NCBI GenBank assembly: GCA_027592755.1
Contig: JAQCLE010000021.1
Coordinates: forward strand, 1-48,615
Length of the DNA: 48,615 bases
Source: Bacteroidota bacterium
Lineage (GTDB): Bacteria; Bacteroidota; Bacteroidia; Cytophagales; Cyclobacteriaceae
Direction of reading: 5' to 3'
The position numbers and the translations under genes are program-made. The notes under the pieces were generated by a model. That model saw nothing but the letters and a program-made list of their open reading frames with translations, ran no database searches and was not told the origin of the DNA. This document shows, in pieces, positions 10,226 through 18,056 of this stretch (the stretch's first letter is position 1; every line of letters starts with the position of its first letter).

Positions 10226-10840
10226 TCAAAGAAGCAGGTAAAATGAATTCACCAATAATCCTCCCAACAGGAGAGCCCAAATTGGTCTTGTGCCTGATTT
10301 GTTGTCGGACCATAGTATAGCTGCTAATAATCCCCCTTGCATGAACAAAATCGTCAAAGGTACTTCTCTAATGATTTCGATCTTGTTGACAATCCGAACA
10401 GGTAATAAGAAAAGTAGACTGACTATACCCAAAATAAGAACATAAGAGATACTAATGATTGAATACATTCTGTAGTTAATTCCTTGCCTTCTGTCGCCCT
10501 CCAATCGTGTTGCTCTTCTGTAATGAAAAAATGAAAGCCATGCAAACATTGAAACGCCTTGCACTATCAATCCCAAACCGTAATAAATGCCATTTTGAAA
10601 GTATTGCACAGTAGCACCCGAAAAGACAAAAAAGGAAGCAAGTATCGTTAAAAGAACAAAGCCTCTTTTTCTTTTGGATGATAGCAGGTTGTCATAAAAT
10701 TTATTAGCATTAATAAGAAAGATTATTCCTATAGCATATCCTGAAAATGTTGTGAATAAAAAAGCCCCGCTCCAATCAATTAAAATTGATAGTATGGAGA
10801 GGGCTGATATCGATGTTGAAGCTAAGTGATAATTATTCAC
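10226..10840 (-). CDS. Polytopic membrane protein of unknown function
   Basis: 204 residues with six or seven predicted membrane helices, for example AIGIIFLINANKF, GFVLLTILASFFVFSGATV and YVLILGIVSLLFLLPV. The start is GTG at 10840; an in-frame TAG lies 12 nt upstream and no in-frame ATG precedes the first helices. A conserved-looking cytoplasmic loop has HYRRATRLEGDRRQG. It converges with the symporter gene with 11 nt between them. No family was recognised and no enzymatic motif is visible. Confidence 0.6.
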   Translation of the reverse strand: MNNYHLASTSISALSILSILIDWSGAFLFTTFSGYAIGIIFLINANKFYDNLLSSKRKRGFVLLTILASFFVFSGATVQYFQNGIYYGLGLIVQGVSMFAWLSFFHYRRATRLEGDRRQGINYRMYSIISISYVLILGIVSLLFLLPVRIVNKIEIIREVPLTILFMQGGLLAAILWSDNKSGTRPIWALLLGGLLVNSFYLLL

Positions 10841-11338
10841 ATGGTCAAACTATCTACAGCTTCCATTATTAGCAAGACAGAGGGATATTAATGTGCAAAT
10901 GTTCCGTAGTTCTTTATAAAATTTTTGCATCGCTCCTCATCTCCCATGAAAATAATTTCCTTATTCCTGACAACCATCCATGTATTGTCTTGTTTGTTGA
11001 ATTTAACTTTCAACTCGTTATCTGAATTTTTGCTACCGATTATAGTTTTTAGCCAGTTCATAGTTTTTGTTTTTATTATATATAACTTAAACTATATTTT
11101 ATTAGACTATTTTAAGATATTTATTCGACCAACTGTTCAATAAGAATGGATAGAACTTATCAAATGTTCGTTTGAAAAATGATCTAAAATATGAAATTTG
11201 GGTAATTTTAATCCAGATTAGCTAAATAAATAGTATTAAAATAGAAACCGACAAATACTATATATCTCACATAACGGATTGATAATCAACTGATTTCGAT
11301 TTTCAAGACTTCTAATAATATTGTATTTTTAAACTGTT
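10841..11338. other. AT-rich intergenic region
   Basis: About 500 nt with no convincing gene. A hydrophobic frame from 10946 (ATG) to 11143, 65 residues beginning MKIISLFLTTIHVL, is open, but the sequence is very AT-rich, which by itself yields Phe/Ile/Leu-rich frames. No hairpin with a T-run or tRNA-like fold was seen. Confidence 0.4.
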
Positions 11339-11512
11339 ATGGAAAACTATAGTGCATATAGAAACCTTATATATAGCCGTCGCAGCAGGTTCAGGAATCT
11401 TAATATCCTCATAAGCACAATTGGAGCATCAATCGCAAGACTTTTGTGGAGAGGTCTTTTCCGACCGATGCTGGGAGATGACAAGGATAAGGAGATGAAA
11501 CCCTGGGAATAG
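11339..11512 (+). CDS. Possible 57-residue basic protein
   Basis: ATG at 11339 opens MENYSAYRNLIYSRRSRFRN, followed by a mildly hydrophobic stretch (LNILISTIGASIARLLW), then RGLFRPMLGDDKDKEMKPWE and TAG. A basic N-terminal half and a charged tail are more protein-like than chance, and base composition rises toward coding values here. I found no recognisable family and no clear promoter. It could also be the remnant of a longer gene. Confidence 0.35.
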   Translation: MENYSAYRNLIYSRRSRFRNLNILISTIGASIARLLWRGLFRPMLGDDKDKEMKPWE

Positions 11513-11535
11513 GCTGATCTAATAGAAAGGTAAAA

Positions 11536-12315
11536 CTATTGAAGTTCGAGGATTCCTAAATCCTTGACCTCACCTATTTTAACCTCGACATCTTCTTCCG
11601 TTGTGTATACTGCCAAATTACTGACTGTATTAGGTTCAATGGCAACACGATATTCTCCCTCTGGAAGACCCCTTAGTAGAAACGCTCCATTATCATCCGC
11701 AGTATAAGTAGTACTAACCGTATCCATTCCCTGAATGGCGTAAACGGCAGATTTTCATTCGGATTAATTGAGCCCATAATAGCTCCACTTGTTGCTTCAG
11801 CAATTGAACGGATAACTTGGTTTAAGATTATACTTTCCGGAGTTGCCGGCCTTAACCACTGACTTGGCAGCATCAAAATCCAGGAGTATTTTATAGGTTA
11901 TCCCGTCAAGCAACTCCATCTGCAGGTTAAGCTTTAAACCTGATTGTGAACCGCTGGGAATTGTAAGATCTATAGGCTCTCCATCAATTACCAATGTATT
12001 TTTATCTCCCAGAATCAAGCGGATCTGTGAGATTCGACCCGCAGGAATTTCAACATCAGCCAACACTGCCTTGAGGTCATTGACAAGATCCAGTAAATTA
12101 AAGACACCACTATTTACATCTGCTAAACTGGTAAATCCACTTTCATCTGTGCCAGCATTGACCTGAACATCAAGTATATCGATATTCACCTTCTCATAAT
12201 CACCGGGAGCATCAATTAGCTCAACTTGCAGTCTTGCCAATCCGTCGTCGTTGTTGCCACATCCGACAAATATTAATACCAATAAAAAACATCCAATTTT
12301 ATTTAAATATCCCAT
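11536..12315 (-). pseudogene. DUF4382 lipoprotein with two opposite frameshifts
   Basis: Starts at ATG 12315 with a lipoprotein signal (MGYLNKIGCFLLVLIFVGCG). A DUF4382 domain follows (LIDAPGDYEKVNIDILDVQV, IPAGRISQIRLIL, LDFDAAKSVVKAG), then a carboxypeptidase-regulatory-like domain (DDNGAFLLRGLPEGEYRVAI). Between KYNLKP and VIRSIAEATSG one extra base, near 11819, shifts the frame. Between NENLP and VYAIQGMDTV one missing base, near 11742, shifts it back, so the first and last parts share a frame. Without repair the product ends at 11797 after 172 residues. The likely role is an outer-membrane-anchored surface or periplasmic protein. Natural decay or sequence error are both possible. Confidence 0.8.
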
Positions 12316-12348
12316 AGCTTAATGTTTAATGTTCTCTCAAAAGAAGGG

Positions 12349-12356
12349 CAAATATA
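12349..12356 (-). promoter_or_regulatory. -7 promoter element (TATATTTG on the minus strand)
   Basis: It matches TAnnTTTG exactly and lies 33 nt upstream of the DUF4382 lipoprotein ATG. Confidence 0.45.
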
Positions 12357-12431
12357 ACAAATTCAATTTATAATATAAAATATCTGATACGCCTTTTGTG
12401 TAAACGCATAAGTGAAGTCTAAAAAGAACTG

Positions 12432-12467
12432 AATCTACTTTACTTCAATAATCTACTTTACTTCAAT
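12432..12467. repeat. 18-bp perfect tandem duplication over a stop codon
   Basis: The 18-nt unit at 12432-12449 is repeated exactly at 12450-12467. On the minus strand each unit encodes an IEVK-stop ending, so the FKBP gene has its real stop in the first unit read and a silent copy of its own tail behind it. Confidence 0.85.
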
Positions 12468-12920
12468 TAAATCGATATCAAAAATAAGGATAGACCCGGG
12501 TGGTATGCCAGGGATGTTTGCATTTCCATAACCATAAAATGAAGGCACATATAAAGTCATGCTCCCCCCTTCATTAAGCAGAGGTAAACCAATTTGCCAT
12601 GCCGGAATCAGGCTACCAAGGAAAAAAGTTATGCTGTCATTCTGGTCGAAAACTACCCCTGTGGAAAGCAATCTGCCTTCATAATTTATTGTAATGCTGT
12701 CAGTAAGCGTTGGTAATTCTCCTTCTCCTGGCACCGAGATAATATAACGCAATTGATATATCGGCTCAATCTCAGCTGTGAGATCATTCTGAGTCAAGAA
12801 ATTATCGATTACCATCAGATCAGCTTCAAATTGTTCTTCCACCGTAAGCCCTTTTGGAGCATTATCGATACAAGAAAAGAATAACATTCCAATAACCACA
12901 ACCATTATCACCTGTTTCAT
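12453..12920 (-). CDS. FKBP-type peptidyl-prolyl cis-trans isomerase, lipoprotein
   Basis: 155 residues. The N-terminus has a lipobox (GMLFFSC), so it is probably anchored to a membrane on the periplasmic side. The C-terminal half is an FKBP domain: VTINYEGRLL-like ITINYEGRLLSTGVVFDQND, then PAWQIGLPLLNEGGSMTLYVPSFYGYGN and IPPGSILIFDIDLIEV, containing the expected aromatic and Asp pocket residues. It would catalyse prolyl isomerisation and help fold exported proteins. It has its own TAnnTTTG promoter. The C-terminal coding end overlaps an 18-bp tandem duplication that does not alter the protein. Confidence 0.9.
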   Translation of the reverse strand: MKQVIMVVVIGMLFFSCIDNAPKGLTVEEQFEADLMVIDNFLTQNDLTAEIEPIYQLRYIISVPGEGELPTLTDSITINYEGRLLSTGVVFDQNDSITFFLGSLIPAWQIGLPLLNEGGSMTLYVPSFYGYGNANIPGIPPGSILIFDIDLIEVK

Positions 12921-12936
12921 ACCTAATTATTTAATT

Positions 12937-12944
12937 CAAAGTTA
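12937..12944 (-). promoter_or_regulatory. -7 promoter element (TAACTTTG on the minus strand)
   Basis: It matches TAnnTTTG exactly and lies 16 nt upstream of the FKBP ATG at 12920, overlapping the 3' end of the upstream glycosyltransferase gene. Confidence 0.5.
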
Positions 12945-13928
12945 AACAGTGTCAGCTAAATCACCCAAATCCTTTGATTTAACAAGTTTATAATTCTTAA
13001 ACCCTCCCAACCGTTTGCCGCCCAACAAATTATTTTCAAGCCAACTCAAGAACCTGTACCACAACTTCTCATGTTTATACAAAGGTCGGTTCATTTTCCT
13101 TCTGCCAGTCAAGCTCAGCTGATTCCCCCAATTGAAACTACCGATTATTTTCTGCATGTACTGAGGGTGACTGCCAGAAAAAATATACAACCTGTTCATA
13201 GGACCATAATCAAAACTTAAAGGCAATGCTCCGGATCTATTTTTTCCAAAATGGCCCATGGCCAACCATGGATTACCAATTTTCGCTTTTGAAGCCATCA
13301 CTTTGGGGGGCCTTACCCAGCCATAGTGATAAATTTTGGCTCCAATATCAAGAACCTTGAGCTTGGACGTTCCAGGCTTTTTAGTATAGCACTCATATTT
13401 TCCGTCAAACTCATCAAATTTCCTGAATGATTGCGCATCTCTCCATGAATGGATGCTATCACTCTTCCGAATGATCCTGATTTCATAGGGATACCAGTTA
13501 TGTGCTTTATGATAATGTTCATAATCACCCCAAAAATGCAGGTACTTGAAAATGAACCCGTCAACGTCCCGATTACCGAGGTTGGCAAGACATGCTTCTT
13601 TTATTTTTTTTATATCTTCCTGATGAATAACTTCATCATTTTGAATATAGATCAACCAGTCTCCCGAACAATGGGCTTTGGCCAAATCCGTTTGTTGAGC
13701 ATAAACCGTGTTATTTGGATATGACTCCAGATCCCACAGGGTATCAATGATTCGAATCTTTTCTGAGCCAATGGCCAATATCTCTTCACGTGTTTTATCA
13801 TCAGCATCACAATCCCCCAGGGCGACAACAAATTCATCAACCATCGGTAAAACTGACTCAATGGATGCGGCAATCGGGAAATACAGTTTCTCGGCATTTT
13901 TAGAAAATGTGAAACCAGATATTTTCAT
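12942..13928 (-). CDS. Family 2-like glycosyltransferase
   Basis: 328 residues from ATG 13928, chosen because MKISGFTFSKNAEKLYFPI is the normal GT-A N-terminus; the frame is open to 14009 but the extension has no family features. It has a nucleotide-binding Rossmann-like start, ALGDCDADDKT, and GDWLIYIQNDEVIHQED, where the NDE replaces the usual DxD/ADE metal motif of this branch. Later EIRIIRKSD and a basic C-terminus follow. It probably transfers a sugar during polysaccharide or LPS synthesis at the inner face of the membrane. It is divergent from the HAD gene (93-nt gap). Confidence 0.82.
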   Translation of the reverse strand: MKISGFTFSKNAEKLYFPIAASIESVLPMVDEFVVALGDCDADDKTREEILAIGSEKIRIIDTLWDLESYPNNTVYAQQTDLAKAHCSGDWLIYIQNDEVIHQEDIKKIKEACLANLGNRDVDGFIFKYLHFWGDYEHYHKAHNWYPYEIRIIRKSDSIHSWRDAQSFRKFDEFDGKYECYTKKPGTSKLKVLDIGAKIYHYGWVRPPKVMASKAKIGNPWLAMGHFGKNRSGALPLSFDYGPMNRLYIFSGSHPQYMQKIIGSFNWGNQLSLTGRRKMNRPLYKHEKLWYRFLSWLENNLLGGKRLGGFKNYKLVKSKDLGDLADTV

Positions 13929-14021
13929 GAACCTTAATTTATTTTGGTGTCGAATTTTCCAACATTCACAAACATATTTAAGAACTACAAGTCTGAGGTA
14001 TATTTTCACACGCCAAAAGCA

Positions 14022-14648
14022 ATGAAGAATAAAATAAAGACCATAATTTTCGATCTCGGTGGCGTGATGCTTGACCTGGATTTAAACTCGACCATTCAGG
14101 CCTTTACGTCACTTCTCAATTGGAGACCAACTGAACTGGACAACCTGCATTTTGGGAATACCTTCTTCCAGCAATATGAAAGAGGCCAGATCAACGACCA
14201 GGAGTTCAGAAGCGAAATCAGGCTACTGTCCAAAAACAAAATTTCTGATGATTCAATTGACAAGGCGTGGAACACGATGCTGCTGCAATTTCCTAAAAAT
14301 CGCATCGATGTGGTTATTGCCTTAAAAAAGCGGTACAGCGTTATGGTTTTAAGTAATACGAATCAAATTCATTCTGTCAAATTCAATGATTTGATTGCAG
14401 CATCAACAGGATATAAAAGTCTTGATGATGTGTTTGATCGGCTTTACTATTCTCATATTCTAAAAATGCGCAAACCAGAACCGGGTATTTACCAATTCGT
14501 GTTAAATGAAAATCGTCTGGCACCTGAGGAAACCCTATTTTTGGATGACAATAAAGAGAACCTGGAGGCCGCAGGAAAACTGGGTATCAAAACAGTTCAC
14601 ATCAATCATCCAAATACGATTTTCGAGACGTTTAAAGCATGGATCTAA
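14022..14648 (+). CDS. HAD-family hydrolase (phosphatase-like)
   Basis: 208 residues from ATG 14022, where MKNKIKTIIFDLGGVMLDLD gives HAD motif I at the N-terminus. Motif II is VLSNTN, the motif III lysine is in KMRKPEPGIYQ, and motif IV is LFLDDNKENLEAA. The helical cap between motifs I and II places it with YihX/epoxide-hydrolase-like subfamily IA phosphatases acting on small phosphorylated metabolites. The gene overlaps the following protease gene by 10 nt (ATG inside GCATGGATCTAA), indicating coupling. Confidence 0.9.
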   Translation: MKNKIKTIIFDLGGVMLDLDLNSTIQAFTSLLNWRPTELDNLHFGNTFFQQYERGQINDQEFRSEIRLLSKNKISDDSIDKAWNTMLLQFPKNRIDVVIALKKRYSVMVLSNTNQIHSVKFNDLIAASTGYKSLDDVFDRLYYSHILKMRKPEPGIYQFVLNENRLAPEETLFLDDNKENLEAAGKLGIKTVHINHPNTIFETFKAWI

Positions 14649-15916
14649 TTCAAGAGGAAGAGAAACCAGAGCAACTACAACGGGAAATTGAGGAGCAAAA
14701 AAGAAAACAGGAAAAGAAAAGGTTAATCAAGTTTTTCCTTTTTCTTGGTCTTACCCTCATAACCACCACCCTTTCAGGAGCCGAATGGATAACCCTGAAA
14801 TACATTTTTCTTCCGGAGCCCTTTGGTATGACCTGGAGCGATTTTTTAAAGGGTTTTGAATACTCTATACCCTTCCTGTTAATCCTGACCTGCCATGAAT
14901 TTGGGCACTACCTCACAGCCAGGTATTATAATATTGATGTGTCACTACCATTATACATTCCATTCTGGATGGGGTTTTTGCCAATTTCACCTTCCATAGG
15001 CACATTCGGAGCTTTCATAACTATTCGGAACAGAATAAAAAGCAGACAACAATACTTTGATGTTGGTATTGCGGGTCCCCTTGCAGGTTTCGTCGTTGCC
15101 TTGGTTGTGCTTTACTACGGTTTTACCCATTTGCCACCCCAGGAGTATATTTACAATGTTCATCCTGAATATGAAGTCTTTGGCAAGGACTATGGCGAAT
15201 ATGTCTATTCAACCGACACTTTCATTTTGAACAATGATTTCGCAAAAGTCAGGCCGGATTTAGCCGAATATTACCCGGATACCGCTGTCCATTTTTATTC
15301 TGATCTACCATCTATCAAACTGGGTAGCAACCTGATTTTCGAATACTTCAAACAAAATGTCGCTGATCCTGAATTGGTGCCTAATGACTTCGAAATCATG
15401 CACTATCCATGGCTATTTGCCGGGTACCTGGCGCTGTTTTTTACCGCGCTCAATTTGCTACCCATCGGCCAGCTTGACGGCGGACATATTCTTTATGGGC
15501 TGGTTGGAAGAAAGAACCATAAATATATCTCTTCAGTGCTTTTCTCGATTTTTGTCTTTTACGCCGGTTTGGGTATCATTGATCTCTCGGCTCCCATGGA
15601 GGATATTCTCCTTACGTTTCCGCTTTATCTTTTTTTCCTGTACATCTGCTTTTATACCATGTTTGATGATAAGAAGACCAGGTTGATGTTGGCAGTCATA
15701 ATATTCGCATTACAATATTTTACTATCTTTTTATTTCCGGGCATTGAGGGATATACCGGTTGGCTGTTGTTTGCTTTTTTAATCGGGCGATTTTTGGGAG
15801 TCAAACATCCACCTGTAGAGGAAAATAAAGAGTTGAGCCTTCAAAGACAGGTACTGGGATGGATGGCACTCCTTATCTTTATTGGTGCTTTTAGTCCGAC
15901 CCCCTTCGTGCTGTGA
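14639..15916 (+). CDS. Site-2 protease family (M50) intramembrane metalloprotease
   Basis: 425 residues. The N-terminal 35 residues form a charged Glu/Lys/Gln-rich, coiled-coil-like cytoplasmic segment. The zinc motif HEFGH is in TCHEFGHYLTARYY, and the second zinc-ligand motif is LLPIGQLDGGHI in a later helix. There are about eight membrane segments, with a soluble loop of about 90 residues between the two active-site halves. No PDZ domain was seen, unlike RseP. M50 proteases cut transmembrane substrates such as anti-sigma factors; the substrate is not evident. It overlaps the HAD gene and is followed 37 nt later by a flippase-like gene. Confidence 0.9.
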   Translation: MDLIQEEEKPEQLQREIEEQKRKQEKKRLIKFFLFLGLTLITTTLSGAEWITLKYIFLPEPFGMTWSDFLKGFEYSIPFLLILTCHEFGHYLTARYYNIDVSLPLYIPFWMGFLPISPSIGTFGAFITIRNRIKSRQQYFDVGIAGPLAGFVVALVVLYYGFTHLPPQEYIYNVHPEYEVFGKDYGEYVYSTDTFILNNDFAKVRPDLAEYYPDTAVHFYSDLPSIKLGSNLIFEYFKQNVADPELVPNDFEIMHYPWLFAGYLALFFTALNLLPIGQLDGGHILYGLVGRKNHKYISSVLFSIFVFYAGLGIIDLSAPMEDILLTFPLYLFFLYICFYTMFDDKKTRLMLAVIIFALQYFTIFLFPGIEGYTGWLLFAFLIGRFLGVKHPPVEENKELSLQRQVLGWMALLIFIGAFSPTPFVL

Positions 15917-15953
15917 TCTCCTGATTTAAAAGGCAGAAGTTACTTTTACATCA

Positions 15954-16946
15954 ATGACCCTTGATCCCAAACGAATATTAAGGCGCTTAATCCCAATAAT
16001 TCTGATTGGGATAACCGGAAATATTCTTTTTACCATCTATACATCCGAAATAGGGCTTTTCCAGTTACTGTCTCAATTTTCAATCGGCTATCTGATGCTT
16101 GGATTGGCCTTGGCATTTTTTCCATGGTTGTGTCACATCTTCAGATTGAAAATCTGGTGTGGATTTCTTGGGAACCAGCTTTCCAATAAAGACTGCCTGC
16201 GCATTGTCATCGTTCAGGATGTGGGGAATTCAATTACCCCCACAGCAGTAGGTGGTACTCCGATCAAATATGGATTGTTGCTGCAAAAAGGATTCAGTCA
16301 TGCTCAAACAAGTATAATTATCACACTACAGATTCTTGAAGATTTGGTTTTCCTGTTCACATCATTACCGCTTGCCCTATACTTTACCGGCGGTTTCCGA
16401 AATCCGATGGTAATCAAAATCAAAGACGACCTTTTACAATACAGCACTCACCTGTTTTGGGTAATACCCCTTTTGATATTGCTTGTTCTGGCTGCTGGCG
16501 GATTGATCCGAAAATCAAAAAAAGAGCGAACAGACGGTAAAAGTTGGGGATATAAATTAAGAAAGACCTGGCTTGAATTTTTGGTGACTGCTAAGTTTGT
16601 CATTCAAAAAGGTAAACTTCGTTTTCTCGCAAGCGCCTCTATCATGTTCATTGAGTGGACCTGCAGGTTTTCAATTCCCATAGCCCTGGCCTATGGTCTG
16701 GGTGTAGAAGCTGATTTTATCCAGTTATTCCTGCTACAATGGGTGATTTTTTTCGCCATGTTGATTACGCCCACTCCGGGTGCAACAGGTGGCGCCGAAG
16801 CCATCTTCTACTATCTTTTTATCCCGTTTGTTCCTGGTGGGCTTATAGGTTTTTTAATTACTGGCTGGCGATTCTTGAGTTATTACCTGGTGACACTGGT
16901 AGGGGCTGTCATCTTGCAAACTATCGGGGTTATAGACAAGGAATAA
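15954..16946 (+). CDS. Flippase-like (lysylphosphatidylglycerol synthase TM region) membrane protein
   Basis: 330 residues with about eight membrane helices and the family hallmarks SITPTAVGGTPIKYGLLLQKG and TPTPGATGGAEAIFYY. Members of the LPG_synthase_TM / UPF0104 family move or help move lipids across the inner membrane. The catalytic LPG synthase domain is absent, so lipid aminoacylation is not expected. The position downstream of the M50 protease suggests a shared transcript. Confidence 0.85.
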   Translation: MTLDPKRILRRLIPIILIGITGNILFTIYTSEIGLFQLLSQFSIGYLMLGLALAFFPWLCHIFRLKIWCGFLGNQLSNKDCLRIVIVQDVGNSITPTAVGGTPIKYGLLLQKGFSHAQTSIIITLQILEDLVFLFTSLPLALYFTGGFRNPMVIKIKDDLLQYSTHLFWVIPLLILLVLAAGGLIRKSKKERTDGKSWGYKLRKTWLEFLVTAKFVIQKGKLRFLASASIMFIEWTCRFSIPIALAYGLGVEADFIQLFLLQWVIFFAMLITPTPGATGGAEAIFYYLFIPFVPGGLIGFLITGWRFLSYYLVTLVGAVILQTIGVIDKE

Positions 16947-16972
16947 TTCCTTCATAATTCACAATGCTTTTC

Positions 16973-16980
16973 TAAATTTG
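16973..16980 (+). promoter_or_regulatory. -7 promoter element TAAATTTG
   Basis: A perfect TAnnTTTG match ending 19 nt before the DUF4920 ATG; it gives that gene its own start separate from the HAD/M50/flippase set. Confidence 0.5.
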
Positions 16981-16999
16981 ACTAAACAGCTACATACGC

Positions 17000-17491
17000 A
17001 TGAAAAAACACATCTTCACTTTCATTATTTCTTCGGTTCTCTTCAGTTGCCAAAGCGCTAATAATGAACAAGCATCGAACGACACAAATATTCAATACGC
17101 TTCCTACGGAGCGGAAATCACCCCGGAAGACCCCTCTGATATTACCAGTCTTCAGGCATTGCTTGCTGGCAACGATGCGCTTGATGTTAAACTAACAGGT
17201 GAGATCGAAAAAACCTGTACAGCCAAAGGCTGTTGGATGACCTTGAAAACCGGTGACAACAACGCCATGCGTGTTACTTTCAAAGATTATGGCTTTTTCG
17301 TCCCTAAAGAAGGCGTGGAAGGCAAAAAAGCAATTGTAGAAGGAGTATTAACGAAGACTACTACCTCGGTTGAAATGCTGAGACATTTCGCGCTTGATGC
17401 TGGCAAGACCGCAGAAGAGATTGATGCGATAACAGAACCCAAAGAAGAGTTTGCCTTTGAAGCAACCGGGGTGCTGATTCAGGAGTTGTAA
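17000..17491 (+). CDS. DUF4920 lipoprotein
   Basis: 163 residues with a lipoprotein signal (FIISSVLFSC, lipobox cysteine near residue 17). The conserved DUF4920 core follows: KLTGEIEKTCTAKGCWMTLK with its two-cysteine CTAKGC motif, then FKDYGFFVPKEGVEGK and MLRHFALDAGKT. The OB-fold-like domain with paired cysteines and a conserved histidine hints at metal or redox chemistry in the periplasm, but the function is not established. Its promoter is just upstream. Confidence 0.88.
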   Translation: MKKHIFTFIISSVLFSCQSANNEQASNDTNIQYASYGAEITPEDPSDITSLQALLAGNDALDVKLTGEIEKTCTAKGCWMTLKTGDNNAMRVTFKDYGFFVPKEGVEGKKAIVEGVLTKTTTSVEMLRHFALDAGKTAEEIDAITEPKEEFAFEATGVLIQEL

Positions 17492-17508
17492 TAATCAATG
17501 CGCAATCG

Positions 17509-17524
17509 CTAAGCTCCAGCTTAG
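17509..17524. terminator. Hairpin after the DUF4920 gene
   Basis: CTAAGCT and AGCTTAG pair with a 2-nt loop (in practice 6 bp with a 4-nt loop), 18 nt after the stop codon. No T-run follows, so it is a weak terminator at best. Confidence 0.35.
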
Positions 17525-17589
17525 TGACAAGCAATAGAATGGTGTAGTAATAGCACCTCTCCATCCATGAACACATAACATTGCTCCAA

Positions 17590-17622
17590 AAAAAATAATC
17601 AGAGTCCCTTTCAGGAGACTCT
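17590..17622 (-). terminator. Hairpin plus T-run, terminator-like on the minus strand
   Basis: AGAGTC (17601-17606) pairs with GACTCT (17617-17622). On the minus strand the hairpin is followed by GATTA and a run of eight T, the layout of an intrinsic terminator. No minus-strand gene is visible to its right, so it may block antisense transcription or simply be fortuitous. Confidence 0.3.
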
Positions 17623-17747
17623 AATTGGGCTTAAATAGTATTTAAAAATGCATTTTAATGAAGAACACCAAAATGGGTTATGGGGTCCCTTAAAGGAGAA
17701 CCTGATAGGACATGAAATACAAATAATTACCCTACTTTTATACTAGA

Positions 17748-17945
17748 ATTTGGTTCCCCTGAATTCAATTAGGGGGATTAAAAGGGAATCCGGTGAAGTG
17801 CCGGAGCTGTTCCCGCAACTGTAATTCCACTCCCGAACATTCGGGGGAATTGTTATCTCAGCCACTGCCCATATCCCGAAGTTTCGGGAGGGCGGGAAGG
17901 CGACAAAAAAGGAAGAGCCAGGAGACCTGCCATATTCTATAAGTT
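17748..17945 (+). promoter_or_regulatory. Cobalamin riboswitch aptamer
   Basis: The conserved core AAAAGGGAATCCGGTGAA is at 17780-17797, followed by the CCCGCAACTGTAA segment (17812-17824), and the B12 box GCCAGGAGACCTGCC is at 17917-17931. These are the signature elements of the AdoCbl-class aptamer. Two peripheral arms carry short hairpins of the TCCCGAA/TTCGGGA type (17831-17848 and 17874-17889). The aptamer lies upstream of a BtuB-like receptor gene, the usual target. When cobalamin is bound, expression of the downstream gene is expected to fall. Confidence 0.93.
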
Positions 17946-17971
17946 CAGAGCTTTCGGGTAAAAAGTGACGG

Positions 17972-18003
17972 ATAAGTCTATCGCTATTTGGCGATCCTCT
18001 TAT
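17972..18003 (+). promoter_or_regulatory. Hairpin between aptamer and receptor gene
   Basis: ATAAG (17972-17976) pairs with CTTAT (17999-18003) and, nested inside, ATCGC (17980-17984) pairs with GCGAT (17991-17995). It lies between the aptamer and the start-codon helix. It has no T-run, so it is not a standard terminator and is probably part of the switching region. Confidence 0.5.
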
Positions 18004-18020
18004 ATCTTCAATTCCTGGGG

Positions 18021-18056
18021 CTCATAGTATTCATTTTAAACATTAAATGCTATGAG
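18021..18056 (+). promoter_or_regulatory. Start-codon-sequestering helix of the riboswitch
   Basis: Bases 18021-18031 pair with 18046-18056 over 11 positions (ten Watson-Crick and one G-U), leaving a 14-nt loop. The ATG of the receptor (18052-18054) lies inside the 3' arm. This is the arrangement expected for a translational OFF state in which the ribosome cannot reach the start codon. Confidence 0.6.

Noticed and set aside
10925-11143. Hydrophobic frame of 65-72 codons
   Set aside because: The region is very AT-rich, which produces Phe/Ile/Leu-rich frames by chance; there is no promoter or family match, so it is only mentioned under the intergenic entry.
17675-17725. Second hairpin resembling the 17601-17622 inverted repeat
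   Set aside because: The sequence shares GTCCCTT and AGGAGA blocks, but pairing is short and interrupted, so it does not form a credible stem.
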